A stretch of 18,136 nucleotides of DNA from JAKACA01 sp050010115 (lineage in GTDB: Bacteria > Actinomycetota > Acidimicrobiia > Acidimicrobiales > Bog-793): assembly GCA_050010115.1 (NCBI GenBank), contig JBEKLQ010000098.1:1-18136 (forward strand), written 5' to 3'. Below, piece after piece: positions 1 to 6,719 of the stretch (positions are counted from its first letter, which is position 1; each line of letters starts with the position of its first letter). The notes beneath the pieces were generated by a model, which was not told where the DNA came from, ran no database searches, and saw nothing but the letters and a program-made list of their open reading frames with translations. The position numbers were made by a program, and so were the translations under genes.

Positions 1-699
1 GACCCCTGCGTCGGCGATGAGCCGTAGGCCGTAGCTGACCCCGAGGAACACCGCCCCGAACGAGGCCGCCTGGTGGCGGGTGGCCGCCAGCTGACTGGTC
101 ACGGCCCCGACGGCGAGGAACATGGCGGCAGTGGTCACCATGGCCAAGGCGAAGTAGAGCGACGGACCTGCGCCTATTCCGACACTCGACTCGTGTCCGG
201 AAAGGACGGTGATAATCGCGGTGACCGTCCAGAGGGTCACGAGGCCGGCGCCCAGGCCGGTGATCGTCTGCGCCGTCGCGCCCCGTCGGGTGGTCTGGCC
301 ACAGAGAAGGAGATCCCATCGCCCGCTGTCCTCCTCACCGCGGAGCAACCTGGTGCTCGTGAACAGCCCCCACACGGCACCGAGGATCATGAGCGTCATG
401 GAGATCTTGAAGGCGGTGAAGCCGCTCACCGTCTGGAGCCGGGGGGCTGGCCCGAAGAGGGCGCTCATCGCCTTGCTGGTGCCATAGGTGGCGGCCAGAG
501 CTTCACGTTGCGCTGCCGTCTTGTAGATCCGCCCATAGGTGATCTCCGACGAGGCGATGAGGATGCCGAAGATGTAGCCCCACAAGATCCCCGAGCGGAC
601 GGCCTTGCGCGCGTTCAGGGCAGTGATGACGGTGGCCGGCGATCCCCCAGCAGCCACCGGAGCCATGACGCGCGCCCGGATCCCGAGGTCAGCCTGCAT
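1..699 (-). CDS. ABC-2 type exporter permease, 5' part only (runs off the window)
   Basis: This is the membrane subunit of an ABC exporter and is expected to act with the ATPase immediately upstream. Only the first 233 codons are present; the gene continues past base 1. The predicted protein has several hydrophobic segments (near residues 35-55, 95-115, 150-170 and 180-205) and the cytoplasmic motif LLRGEEDSGRWDLLL, which matches the conserved RGEE..GR.ELLL element of actinobacterial polyketide/antibiotic-type ABC-2 permeases. I chose the ATG at 699 because it overlaps the end of the ATPase gene by 11 bases (ATGCAGGCTGA), a typical translational coupling. An in-frame ATG at 666 is the alternative. 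No substrate can be inferred. Family assignment is by motif and topology only. Confidence 0.75.
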   Translation of the reverse strand, partial: MQADLGIRARVMAPVAAGGSPATVITALNARKAVRSGILWGYIFGILIASSEITYGRIYKTAAQREALAATYGTSKAMSALFGPAPRLQTVSGFTAFKISMTLMILGAVWGLFTSTRLLRGEEDSGRWDLLLCGQTTRRGATAQTITGLGAGLVTLWTVTAIITVLSGHESSVGIGAGPSLYFALAMVTTAAMFLAVGAVTSQLAATRHQAASFGAVFLGVSYGLRLIADAGV

Positions 700-1584
700 G
701 GCCGTCTTCTCCGTACTGGGCGCGGAACAGCTCTTCGAGCGAGGGCTCGTGGCTCAACAGCTCGGTCACGCCAGCGGCCGCCAAGGCCTTCACCAACGGC
801 TCGATGGATCCACGGACCTGGCAACGCACCATCGAACCATCGGCCTCCACCGCGCTGACCCCGAGTACCACCGAGAGATCTGGGATCGTTCCGTCGAACC
901 TCGCCTCGACGGTGAGCGCGCTCAGGTGTCGCATCTCGGCCAACGTGCCCATCTCGACCAGCCTCCGTCGCGCAAGATGCCCACTCGGTCACAGAGAGCC
1001 TCCACCTCGCTCATCATGTGTGACGAGAGGAAGACGGTCTGACCCCGATCCCGGGCCTCGCCCACGCAGTGGCGGAACGTCTGCTCCATCAAGGGATCGA
1101 GCCCGCTGGCCGGCTCGTCGAGGACGAGCAGGTCGGGCCGGACCATCAAGGCGGCGATCAGGATGACCTGCTGGTGGTTCCCCTTCGAGTAGGCGCGCAC
1201 CTTCTTGGTCGGATCGAGATCGAACCGTTCGATCAGCTCGTCCCGGTAGGCCTCGTCAACTTGGCCATGGACGCGGCCGAGCAGAGCGAGGGTCTCGGCA
1301 CCGGTCAGCGACGGCCACAGGTTGGCCTCCCCGGCCACGAAGGCCAGCCGACGATGGGTCTGCACGGGCTCGCGCTGGCAGTCGAGCCAGAAGATCTCTG
1401 CTCGCCCCTCGGTCGGGCGACTCAGCCCGAGCAGCAGGCGGATCGTGGTCGTCTTGCCCGCCCCGTTGGACCCGAGATAGCCGACCACCTCGCCCTGAGC
1501 GACTTCGAGGTCCATGTGATCGAGAGCCACGACGTCGCCAAAGTGCTTCGTGAGGCCTTTCGTGCGTACGGCCGTGTCCGACAT
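689..1584 (-). pseudogene. DrrA-like ABC exporter ATPase with a one-base frameshift
   Basis: This is the ATP-binding subunit of a drug/lipid-type ABC exporter. The first frame gives an ATG at 1584, Walker A GSNGAGKT (residues 38-45), the signature-like YSKGNHQQ (132-139), Walker B LLVLDEP (152-158) and the switch segment LSSHMMSEVEALCDRVGILRDG. Near 964-965 the frame breaks. The expected continuation (RLVEMGTLAEM..., ending SLEELFRAQYGEDGHAG) is in another frame and stops at 689. One missing base between the GG of codon GGN and the following AGG explains this. With it restored the protein would be about 298 aa, normal for the family. Either the gene is recently inactivated or the base is a sequencing error; the clean downstream frame and intact permease coupling favour the latter. 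GGAGG lies 10 bases before the ATG; a TTG at 1590 is less likely. Confidence 0.8.
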
Positions 1585-1609
1585 GTGCAAGCCGCCTCCA
1601 GGACTATAC

Positions 1610-1636
1610 GACCGATTAGGTCAATGTACACGTGTA
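1610..1636. promoter_or_regulatory. Two small palindromes upstream of the ABC exporter genes
   Basis: Upstream of the exporter ATPase there is GACC-N5-GGTC (1610-1622), followed by the perfect 10-bp palindrome TACACGTGTA (1627-1636). A TATAGT hexamer lies between them and the gene on the minus strand. Exporters of this type are often controlled by TetR-family repressors that bind such sites, but no regulator gene is visible in the window. The operator role is inference. Confidence 0.3.
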
Positions 1637-1669
1637 TAGCGCCCAAACCGGCACGACGAGGGCCAGAAG

Positions 1670-1855
1670 CACTCTCGACTGCACGATCTCCGCCACTTCA
1701 TGGCAACGCAGATGCTCGACGTCGGAGTACCTGTCATGGTCGTCGCGGCGCGTCTCGCCCACGCGAGGGCGTCGACCACACTCAATGTCTACGCACACGC
1801 GATCCCCGGGAGCGACCGGAGCGCGGCCGAGACGTTGAGACTGAGGATGGTCTGA
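1670..1855 (+). pseudogene. Tyrosine recombinase/phage integrase, C-terminal catalytic remnant
   Basis: Reading from about 1670, the frame encodes RLHDLRHFMATQMLDVGV, continues through MVVAARLAHARASTTLNVYAHAIPGSD and stops at TGA 1853-1855. This is the C-terminal part of a tyrosine recombinase. The box II HxxR motif appears as HDLRH, the downstream HAxASTT element follows, and the nucleophilic tyrosine is in NVYAH. Only about 60 residues remain. The N-terminal DNA-binding domains and the first catalytic arginine are absent, and upstream DNA is the promoter region of the opposite-strand exporter genes. No start codon or ribosome binding site precedes it. It is a truncated relic marking a former integration or rearrangement point. 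Confidence 0.85.
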
Positions 1856-1931
1856 AGACTTCGTCGGGTACGAACCGTGGATCCAACTCAGCATCACCTT
1901 GGCGAGAAAATGCCCGTGGTCCGGGGTAGGC

Positions 1932-2027
1932 ACCGATACAGAACGCGCCCCGAACATCGATCAGTTCGAGTGGCTTTTCGCGACAGATCGACGGTGCGGC
2001 GCTTGACGGTACCGCTACAGAACGCGC
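1932..2027 (+). repeat. Pair of 17-bp direct repeats downstream of the integrase remnant
   Basis: ACCGATACAGAACGCGC (1932-1948) and ACCGCTACAGAACGCGC (2011-2027) differ at one base and are spaced 79 bp start to start. They lie in non-coding DNA between the integrase stub and the DUF962-like gene. They could be recombinase or excisionase arm-type sites, or one could be an attachment-site core copy. The sequence alone does not decide. Confidence 0.6.
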
Positions 2028-2071
2028 GAATGAAGCAAGTCGTGGGAACGCCGACTCTGAGCGGGTGGCAG

Positions 2072-2101
2072 ATCAGAGCGTTCTGATGCGGCAAACGCCG
2101 C
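2072..2101 (-). terminator. Tandem stem-loops just past the DUF962-like gene
   Basis: Two adjacent perfect hairpins sit within a few bases of the stop codon at 2105. The first is GCGGC/GCCGC (2088-2092 with 2097-2101, 4-nt loop). The second is ATCAGA/TCTGAT (2072-2077 with 2082-2087, loop GCGT). There is no long T tract on either strand, as is common for GC-rich actinobacterial terminators. Position suggests termination of the minus-strand gene. Confidence 0.45.
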
Positions 2102-2104
2102 TTG

Positions 2105-2413
2105 TCAGGCCGACCGTTGAAGGAACGCTTTGCTCACCCGCTCGGTTTCCGCTCGAACGGCCCAGATCGGATGCCGAGCCACGCCGATCACCTCGTCCCT
2201 AACGGTGCCCGGCTCAAACAGATGCGCGATGACTGCGACCAGATAGCCAGCCCCAAGTGCGCCGATCGAGACCTTGAACCTTCGCGTGGCCAGACCAACA
2301 GGCACCGCCGCAACCATCAACGCGTCGCCGACCATGGACAGGCCGCTCGTCACAACATTCTCGTGACGGGCGAAAAGCGCGTCTCGAAAGTCTTTGTATC
2401 CGTTCGAGGTCAT
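2105..2413 (-). CDS. Small DUF962/Mpo1-like membrane protein
   Basis: This is a 102-aa protein with two hydrophobic segments (about residues 27-45 and 48-66). They are followed by GYLVAVIAHLFEPG and a HPIWAVRAE motif, which resembles the conserved GY...WIGHF.E...PLWSLRADF region of DUF962/Mpo1-like proteins. Its N-terminal ARHENVV matches the usual EHR element, although the second conserved histidine of that helix is not evident. Yeast Mpo1 is an iron-dependent dioxygenase of fatty-acid metabolism; the role of bacterial members is poorly known and I assign none. The ATG at 2413 has only a weak GCGAG upstream. Tandem hairpins follow the stop. It is the one apparently intact gene in an otherwise degenerate stretch. 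The family call is by motif recall and moderate. Confidence 0.6.
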   Translation of the reverse strand: MTSNGYKDFRDALFARHENVVTSGLSMVGDALMVAAVPVGLATRRFKVSIGALGAGYLVAVIAHLFEPGTVRDEVIGVARHPIWAVRAETERVSKAFLQRSA

Positions 2414-2812
2414 CTCGCGCAGTGTGACACGCGTCTAGTGGTGCCGTCTACACCCGGCGGAGAGGCTCCCACCGTGCACCCAAGATCGCCTGGCTCGGCA
2501 ACCGAGCGTTCTGCTCGCCCTCGATCCAAGCTCGGCCGTCGCTGGGAATGCTCACGATTGCCGAATATTTGCGCTGCTCCCAGGTCGATTTGCGGGATCG
2601 CTTACCGTCCATATTGACCAGTTCTGACGTCGCTCGCTGGCAAAAGGTCGTCGATCCCATAGCTCATCCCTTGGTAGCCGAGGAGCGGGTCCAGACGGTG
2701 TTGTCCGCCCAGTGGAGGTACGGCGGCTGCTCGTACGGCGGGGGCGGTCTCCGGGCGCTCAACACCTGGATCGAGTTACGTCACGTTCATCGGCGCTGCG
2801 AGCAAGAATGCG
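2414..2812. other. Gene-poor stretch with no recognisable gene
   Basis: There are only short frames here. A minus-strand frame (2448-2660, 70 aa) and a plus-strand frame (2548-2841) overlap each other. Neither has a good ribosome binding site, recognisable motif or convincing composition. I see no RNA gene, repeat or insertion-sequence end. This is probably decayed accessory DNA. Confidence 0.5.
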
Positions 2813-3328
2813 GTGGTGGGCGCCGCCGAGGGAGCTACTGAGCGGGCCGAGCGAGTCGCCGCCCGGGTGCTCCAACGCTTCGGCATGGACCTCACCAGTG
2901 CCGTCCGTGCGCCGAGCCATGTCAACGCCGTGTGGCTGACGGAGTCCGCCGTCATCCGAGTGGCCCTCGGTCCGAACGCTGACGACCTTCATCGCGAGGC
3001 GCGCCTCGGCGAGCTGCTCCCGGCTGTGGTCGGCTATCCAGCCGTTGCCACTGTCAAGACCTCCAGTTCGAGATGCGGCGACCGGCTGGTACGCGTGAGT
3101 GAGACGGGGGCGGGCCGCTGGCGTGCACCGCGCTCAGGGTCGCGCGCCATGAGTCGAGACGCCTCCGAACGATCTCTAGAGCTGGGCCTCGGCGCTCGAC
3201 CGCGCATTTCATGTGACTCTCCTGAGCTACCGGCTGCCCGGCGGACGTCCTGCGTTCACGACCTTGTCACCACCGCGTATCTCGGCCTCGGTGGCGCCGT
3301 ACGTCGAAGGCGTCGTGGGTCTCAGTGA
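2813..3328 (+). pseudogene. Phosphotransferase-family (APH-like) N-lobe remnant
   Basis: The first 80 or so residues read AARVLQRFGMDLTSAVR, then SHVNAVWLTESAVIRVAL, then REARLGELLPAVVGYPAV. This is the pattern of the N-lobe of aminoglycoside-phosphotransferase/choline-kinase-like proteins: a substrate-side beta hairpin, a VxRV strand, then an ExxxL helix and a VPxP-like strand. After about 3060 the frame stays open but the protein turns into low-complexity arginine/serine-rich sequence. No Brenner motif (HxDxxxxN) or DxD metal motif follows in any frame I checked by eye. The gene therefore looks truncated and decayed, and a substrate cannot be inferred. The GTG at 2813 is only the first available start. 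Confidence 0.45.
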
Positions 3329-3538
3329 TCTCACTGTGGCTCAGAGCTTGACAGTCCGCGCAACCAACGAGCGCCACGTTCACCCGACAAGGAGAGTCGC
3401 CGATCACGCAGCGACGGCGCCGTGCGCAGCAGCTACCGAAACAGCGGACGACTCACTTAAGCAGCAGCCACGATGTCGGGGCCTCTGTCCGCGGTGGTGG
3501 ATGGTCGGTTACGGAACCTGGAGCGCGAGAATCCGTTC
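3060..3538. other. Degenerate stretch between two gene remnants
   Basis: This holds the low-complexity tail of the phosphotransferase-like frame and a short plus-strand frame from 3213 (LLSYRLPGGRPAF...). I recognise nothing in it and see no structured RNA or repeat. It is best read as eroded coding DNA. Confidence 0.4.
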
Positions 3539-3855
3539 GTGCCAGCAGTCAGGTGCCAATTGGTCCGGTGGATAGACGACGAGCCTCAGCCGGGCTGGGT
3601 CGAGGCGCGGCTCGCAGACGTCAACGGGAGAGAAAGGCCTTCTACGACAAGCCTGTGATGTTCTCTTCAGAGCCCATCTCGAAGACGTCGAGCTATCCCG
3701 TTGACGGCGCCATCCTCTGCGAGGTGGTGAGGACCATGCCCGCTCGCGGCGGGACCGAACGGCTCGAGATCCAGCTTCGCCACGTAGCCAGCCCAGACGG
3801 GGTGTCGATCTTCGAAGTCAGCGGCAAACAGCTGGTTCAGCCAGGCGATCAGTAG
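3539..3855 (+). pseudogene. Conserved hypothetical protein, frameshifted
   Basis: Two adjacent frames join into one plausible small protein. The first reads VPAVRCQLVRWIDDEPQPGWVEARLADVNGRE and breaks near 3633. The second continues AFYDKPVMFS, then SYPVDGAILCEVV, and ends LVQPGDQ at the stop 3853-3855. I recall an uncharacterised small actinobacterial protein with this layout (RWxDDxPQPGxVE... DKxPxF... YPVxxxIxCEVV), but know no function for it. Restoring one A in the run GAAAGG would fuse the halves into about 105 aa. I took GTG 3539 because the similarity begins there; upstream in-frame starts such as 3473 are possible. It may be a pseudogene or a sequencing error. Confidence 0.5.
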
Positions 3856-3893
3856 TACCCGCTCCCCAGTTCAACGCGAAGCCAGATTTGAGA

Positions 3894-3909
3894 GCCAGGG
3901 TGCCCCGGC
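3894..3909. terminator. Possible hairpin between convergent genes
   Basis: GCCxGG/CCxGGC with a 4-nt loop lies between the plus-strand hypothetical gene (stop 3855) and the minus-strand etf fusion gene (stop 4014). It could act in either direction. It is short, has one mismatch and no T tract, so the call is weak. Nothing else is seen between 3856 and 4013. Confidence 0.25.
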
Positions 3910-4013
3910 GAAGAATCACGTAGTTCGGCTAAGGCGTTGCGGCTGCTCAGATCGTCCCGCGGTCATGATCGGGCCTGCTCAGGCTTAGAGTCGACCTACG
4001 GCTGAACCGGTGC

Positions 4014-5861
4014 TCAGATGCCGCGCGACTCAGCGATCCCTCGGCGGATTTCCTCAACAAGAGCCGGCACGACCTCGTGCCAGTCGGCCACGATGCCGAT
4101 ATCTGCCCAGTCGAAAATCGGCGCGCCAGGATCATTATTGACGGCAATCACTGTGTGAGCGCCGAGCGTCCCGATCATGTGGTTGATCTTGCCAGAGATG
4201 CCGATCGCCAGGTACAGCTGCGGAGCAATGCTACGCCCGGTGATGCCAACCTGGCGGGTCCGCTGCAGCCAGCCGGCGTCGGTTACTCTGCGCGTCGCGG
4301 CCATCTCGGCGCCGAGGAGCTCCCGGAGGTAGTCGAGTTGTCCGTACTCGTCGGGACCCACGCCCATGCCGACCGCCACTACTGCCTGGGCTGCCGAGAA
4401 TGGCTCGACGTCGTCGTAGCGCCGTGCGCAGGATACTTCGACCCGTCGCCGAGGCCTCACGGTGAGGATCTCGACCGGTACAGGCGCCTCGATTCGTCGA
4501 GGCTCCCGCAGGGGAAGTACGCCAGGTCGCACGGTGGCCAACTGCACGTCGGAGCTGCTGCTGATGGAGGCCACGAGGCGACCGCCGAAGGCGGGCTTAC
4601 GGCACACGAGGCGGCCATTGCGGACCCGGAGACCGATGGCGTCGCCCGTCAGTCCGGCATCTAGACGGGCGGCGAGGCGGCCGGCCACCTCTCGGCCCCA
4701 CAGCGTCCCCGGCACGAGGACGATCCACGGCCGCCGCGACTCGCACCAAGACGCCATCGCCGATGCGACGTCCTCCTCGACGCGGGCACCCACGAGCTCT
4801 ATGGCGGCGTCAGCGCCCCACGCGGCCAGTTCTCCTGCCTCGGGCAGGCTTGGGCCGGAAACGACGACGTAACCGGCCACCGCGCGCGCCAGGCGCTCAG
4901 CCTCGCCCACGAGCTCTCTGGTGAGACGGGCGTGCTCGGGCTCCGCCAGCACGACAAGGACGGGATCGCCGTCGCTCCACCGCCGCACGTCCCCGACGAC
5001 CCCGCGCCCACCACTCCTCGTTGACAGGGTCGGCTCGATCCCTTCTGAAACCCTCGACGACCTCTCCGGAAAGCCTCCCGTGACAGACTCGAGCTGACCC
5101 CATTCGCCCAGGAGATCGATTGCCTGCCTGACCTGCTGAGCCGGCGAACCGGCAAGGACGACCCGATGACGAGGCACTTCGATGACCTCGACGGAGTCGA
5201 CGGCTGTGCGACTAGCCGCCGTACCCCACGGCCCGGCACCCAGCTGCGCGGCGCTCAAGAGCCGCAAGCGCTCGGGCGGAACGTTTGCCTGGTCCTCGGG
5301 CGGCGCCTTGCAAGGATTCGTCAGCCTCTCAGCCACTGAGACGACTGCTGGCAACCGGAAAGTTACGGTGCGCCACGTGTCGTCGTACTCGCACAGGGCC
5401 TGGCCTGCTCTCCCGTCTAGGTGCAGCTCCCGGACCCCGGCGACGAAGGGAAGATCCAGCAGCTCCGCCAACTCGGGCCCCACCTGACCTGTATCGGCAT
5501 CGATGGAATTGCGTCCTAGGAGAATGAGATCCCAGGGACGGTCAGCCGCCAGTGCAGCGGCGAGCGCCCTGGCAGTCGCCAGCGTGTCCGACCCGGCAAA
5601 GGCGGGATCGGACACGAGAATTCCGGCATCGGCACCCCAAGCCACGGCCTCACGCAGCACGTCCTCTGCCGAGGTTGGGCCGAGGGTGAAGACGACGCAC
5701 GTCCCGCCGGAGGCGGTGGCGATCTCGACGCCCTTGGAGACCGCCCGGCGACAGTACGCGTTCATCTCGAGATCGACGCCGTCCCGGCGGAGTCGGCCGC
5801 TGTCGTCGAGCGCCATCTCCTCGACCCGAGGCACCTGCTTTACGAGCACGGCAATTCTCAT
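4014..5861 (-). CDS. Single-chain electron transfer flavoprotein, EtfB-EtfA fusion
   Basis: This 615-aa protein joins both ETF subunits, which are normally separate. Residues 1-260 are EtfB-like: MRIAVLVKQVP at the start, SDTLATARALAAAL at 91-104 and GRNSIDADTGQVGPE at 116-130. A linker spans about 261-297. Residues 298-615 are EtfA-like: ILVPGTLWGREVAGRLAARL at about 380-400, RKPAFGG at 421-427, and the FAD domain with QVGITGR (537-543), LAIGISGKINHM (551-562) and NNDPGAPIF (575-583). It should carry FAD and pass electrons between a flavin dehydrogenase and a quinone or other acceptor in the cytoplasm. The DxDTGQVGP element resembles FixA-type or bifurcating ETFs more than the DDDCNQTGQ of mitochondrial EtfB, which is suggestive only. 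AGAAGGAA precedes the ATG. It is the last gene of the catabolic operon; no partner dehydrogenase is in the window. Confidence 0.9.
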   Translation of the reverse strand: MRIAVLVKQVPRVEEMALDDSGRLRRDGVDLEMNAYCRRAVSKGVEIATASGGTCVVFTLGPTSAEDVLREAVAWGADAGILVSDPAFAGSDTLATARALAAALAADRPWDLILLGRNSIDADTGQVGPELAELLDLPFVAGVRELHLDGRAGQALCEYDDTWRTVTFRLPAVVSVAERLTNPCKAPPEDQANVPPERLRLLSAAQLGAGPWGTAASRTAVDSVEVIEVPRHRVVLAGSPAQQVRQAIDLLGEWGQLESVTGGFPERSSRVSEGIEPTLSTRSGGRGVVGDVRRWSDGDPVLVVLAEPEHARLTRELVGEAERLARAVAGYVVVSGPSLPEAGELAAWGADAAIELVGARVEEDVASAMASWCESRRPWIVLVPGTLWGREVAGRLAARLDAGLTGDAIGLRVRNGRLVCRKPAFGGRLVASISSSSDVQLATVRPGVLPLREPRRIEAPVPVEILTVRPRRRVEVSCARRYDDVEPFSAAQAVVAVGMGVGPDEYGQLDYLRELLGAEMAATRRVTDAGWLQRTRQVGITGRSIAPQLYLAIGISGKINHMIGTLGAHTVIAVNNDPGAPIFDWADIGIVADWHEVVPALVEEIRRGIAESRGI

Positions 5862-5957
5862 AGCCGCATTCCTTCTGCTCGGCGCGATGACGAGGGACGA
5901 CGGCTGACCGATCGTGCTGGTCGCGGGAGGCCTCTCCGGGCGACGAGCCCCCGCGGC

Positions 5958-6719
5958 TCAACCAAGACTCTCCTCGACGCGGTGCTTGGTCCGATAGTGC
6001 TCCCACACCCTCAGGATCTGGCGAGGGCTGGCAATGTCGCGGATGGCGGACTCGATCTCGTCCTGGCTCAGGAATTGCGGCCGCAATCCGGCGGAGAGGG
6101 CCTTCAGGAGGAGCCGGGCCGACTCTTCGACGAGACTCGCCCGGGTGCACGCCTCGGCGACGGAGACACCCACTACGACCCGCCCGTTGCCCCGGAGAAC
6201 CGCGGCGGAGGACGTACCGAGGACGGCGGCGAGCTCATGGCCGGCTGGCCAGTCTGCGACGAGCTCCGAAGCGTCCGACGTCGGGACGATCACCGGCCCG
6301 ACCGCCCCCAGTGCGTGCAAAGGTCGAATCGGCACGCCGCAGATGCCGAGAACAGAGGACGCCTCGGCGTGATCGCGGACAATGCCGCCCACGTCTGGCC
6401 GCGCCTCGTAAATTGCGGCGTGGATCGCAGCCTCGACCGGCAGCGCCGCAGGGTCGCCCTCCACAACCATCAACGGCCCGTCGCGGCCCACGTCGACCCT
6501 CACTGTGAGCAGCTCGGTAGCAGTGACCGATGCGAGACCCTTTCGCGGAGTGATGAGGAAGCTCGAACCCGACAGCCGCGCACTGACGTGTCCGAACGCC
6601 TCGACGAGGCTCTCTGCCGCGAGGATGCGACACGCACGCACTATGTCGACGCTCGGATCGGTGTTGCTCGAGACCCCCGACAAAGTTGCGTCGTCACCTG
6701 TCGTGGCGGCGCCGGTCAT
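5958..6719 (-). CDS. Class II aldolase/adducin-family protein with altered metal site
   Basis: This 253-aa protein has the class II aldolase (FucA/RhaD/AraD) fold signatures: FGHVSARL (42-49), LITPRKGLASV (55-65), PVEAAIHAAIYEARPDV (94-110) and VLRGNGRVVVG (174-184). Family enzymes use a metal held by three histidines (HxH plus NHG/GHG) and an acid-base Glu. Here Glu96 is kept, but the HxH site reads R115-D-H117 and the third histidine position is Asn178. Normal zinc-dependent aldol cleavage is therefore doubtful. It may be a divergent lyase or decarboxylase, a metal-independent activity, or a non-catalytic relative. The ATG overlaps the stop of the upstream hydrolase gene (ATGA), with AAGGAGG nine bases before it. 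A 96-bp gap, with a GAGCC/GGCTC hairpin across the stop, separates it from the etf fusion gene. Confidence 0.85.
   Translation of the reverse strand: MTGAATTGDDATLSGVSSNTDPSVDIVRACRILAAESLVEAFGHVSARLSGSSFLITPRKGLASVTATELLTVRVDVGRDGPLMVVEGDPAALPVEAAIHAAIYEARPDVGGIVRDHAEASSVLGICGVPIRPLHALGAVGPVIVPTSDASELVADWPAGHELAAVLGTSSAAVLRGNGRVVVGVSVAEACTRASLVEESARLLLKALSAGLRPQFLSQDEIESAIRDIASPRQILRVWEHYRTKHRVEESLG

Noticed and set aside
73..858. Long plus-strand open frame (261 aa) opposite the exporter genes
   Set aside because: Arginine/glycine/proline-rich composition, no motif and no ribosome binding site. It is the antisense shadow of the permease and ATPase genes on the minus strand.
1856..2104. A tRNA gene as integration target near the integrase stub
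   Set aside because: GTTCGA-like strings occur but no acceptor-stem pairing or cloverleaf could be drawn around them.
2448..2660. Minus-strand 70-aa frame as a small gene
   Set aside because: No recognisable motif, no clear ribosome binding site and an overlapping plus-strand frame of equal quality. Left uncalled.
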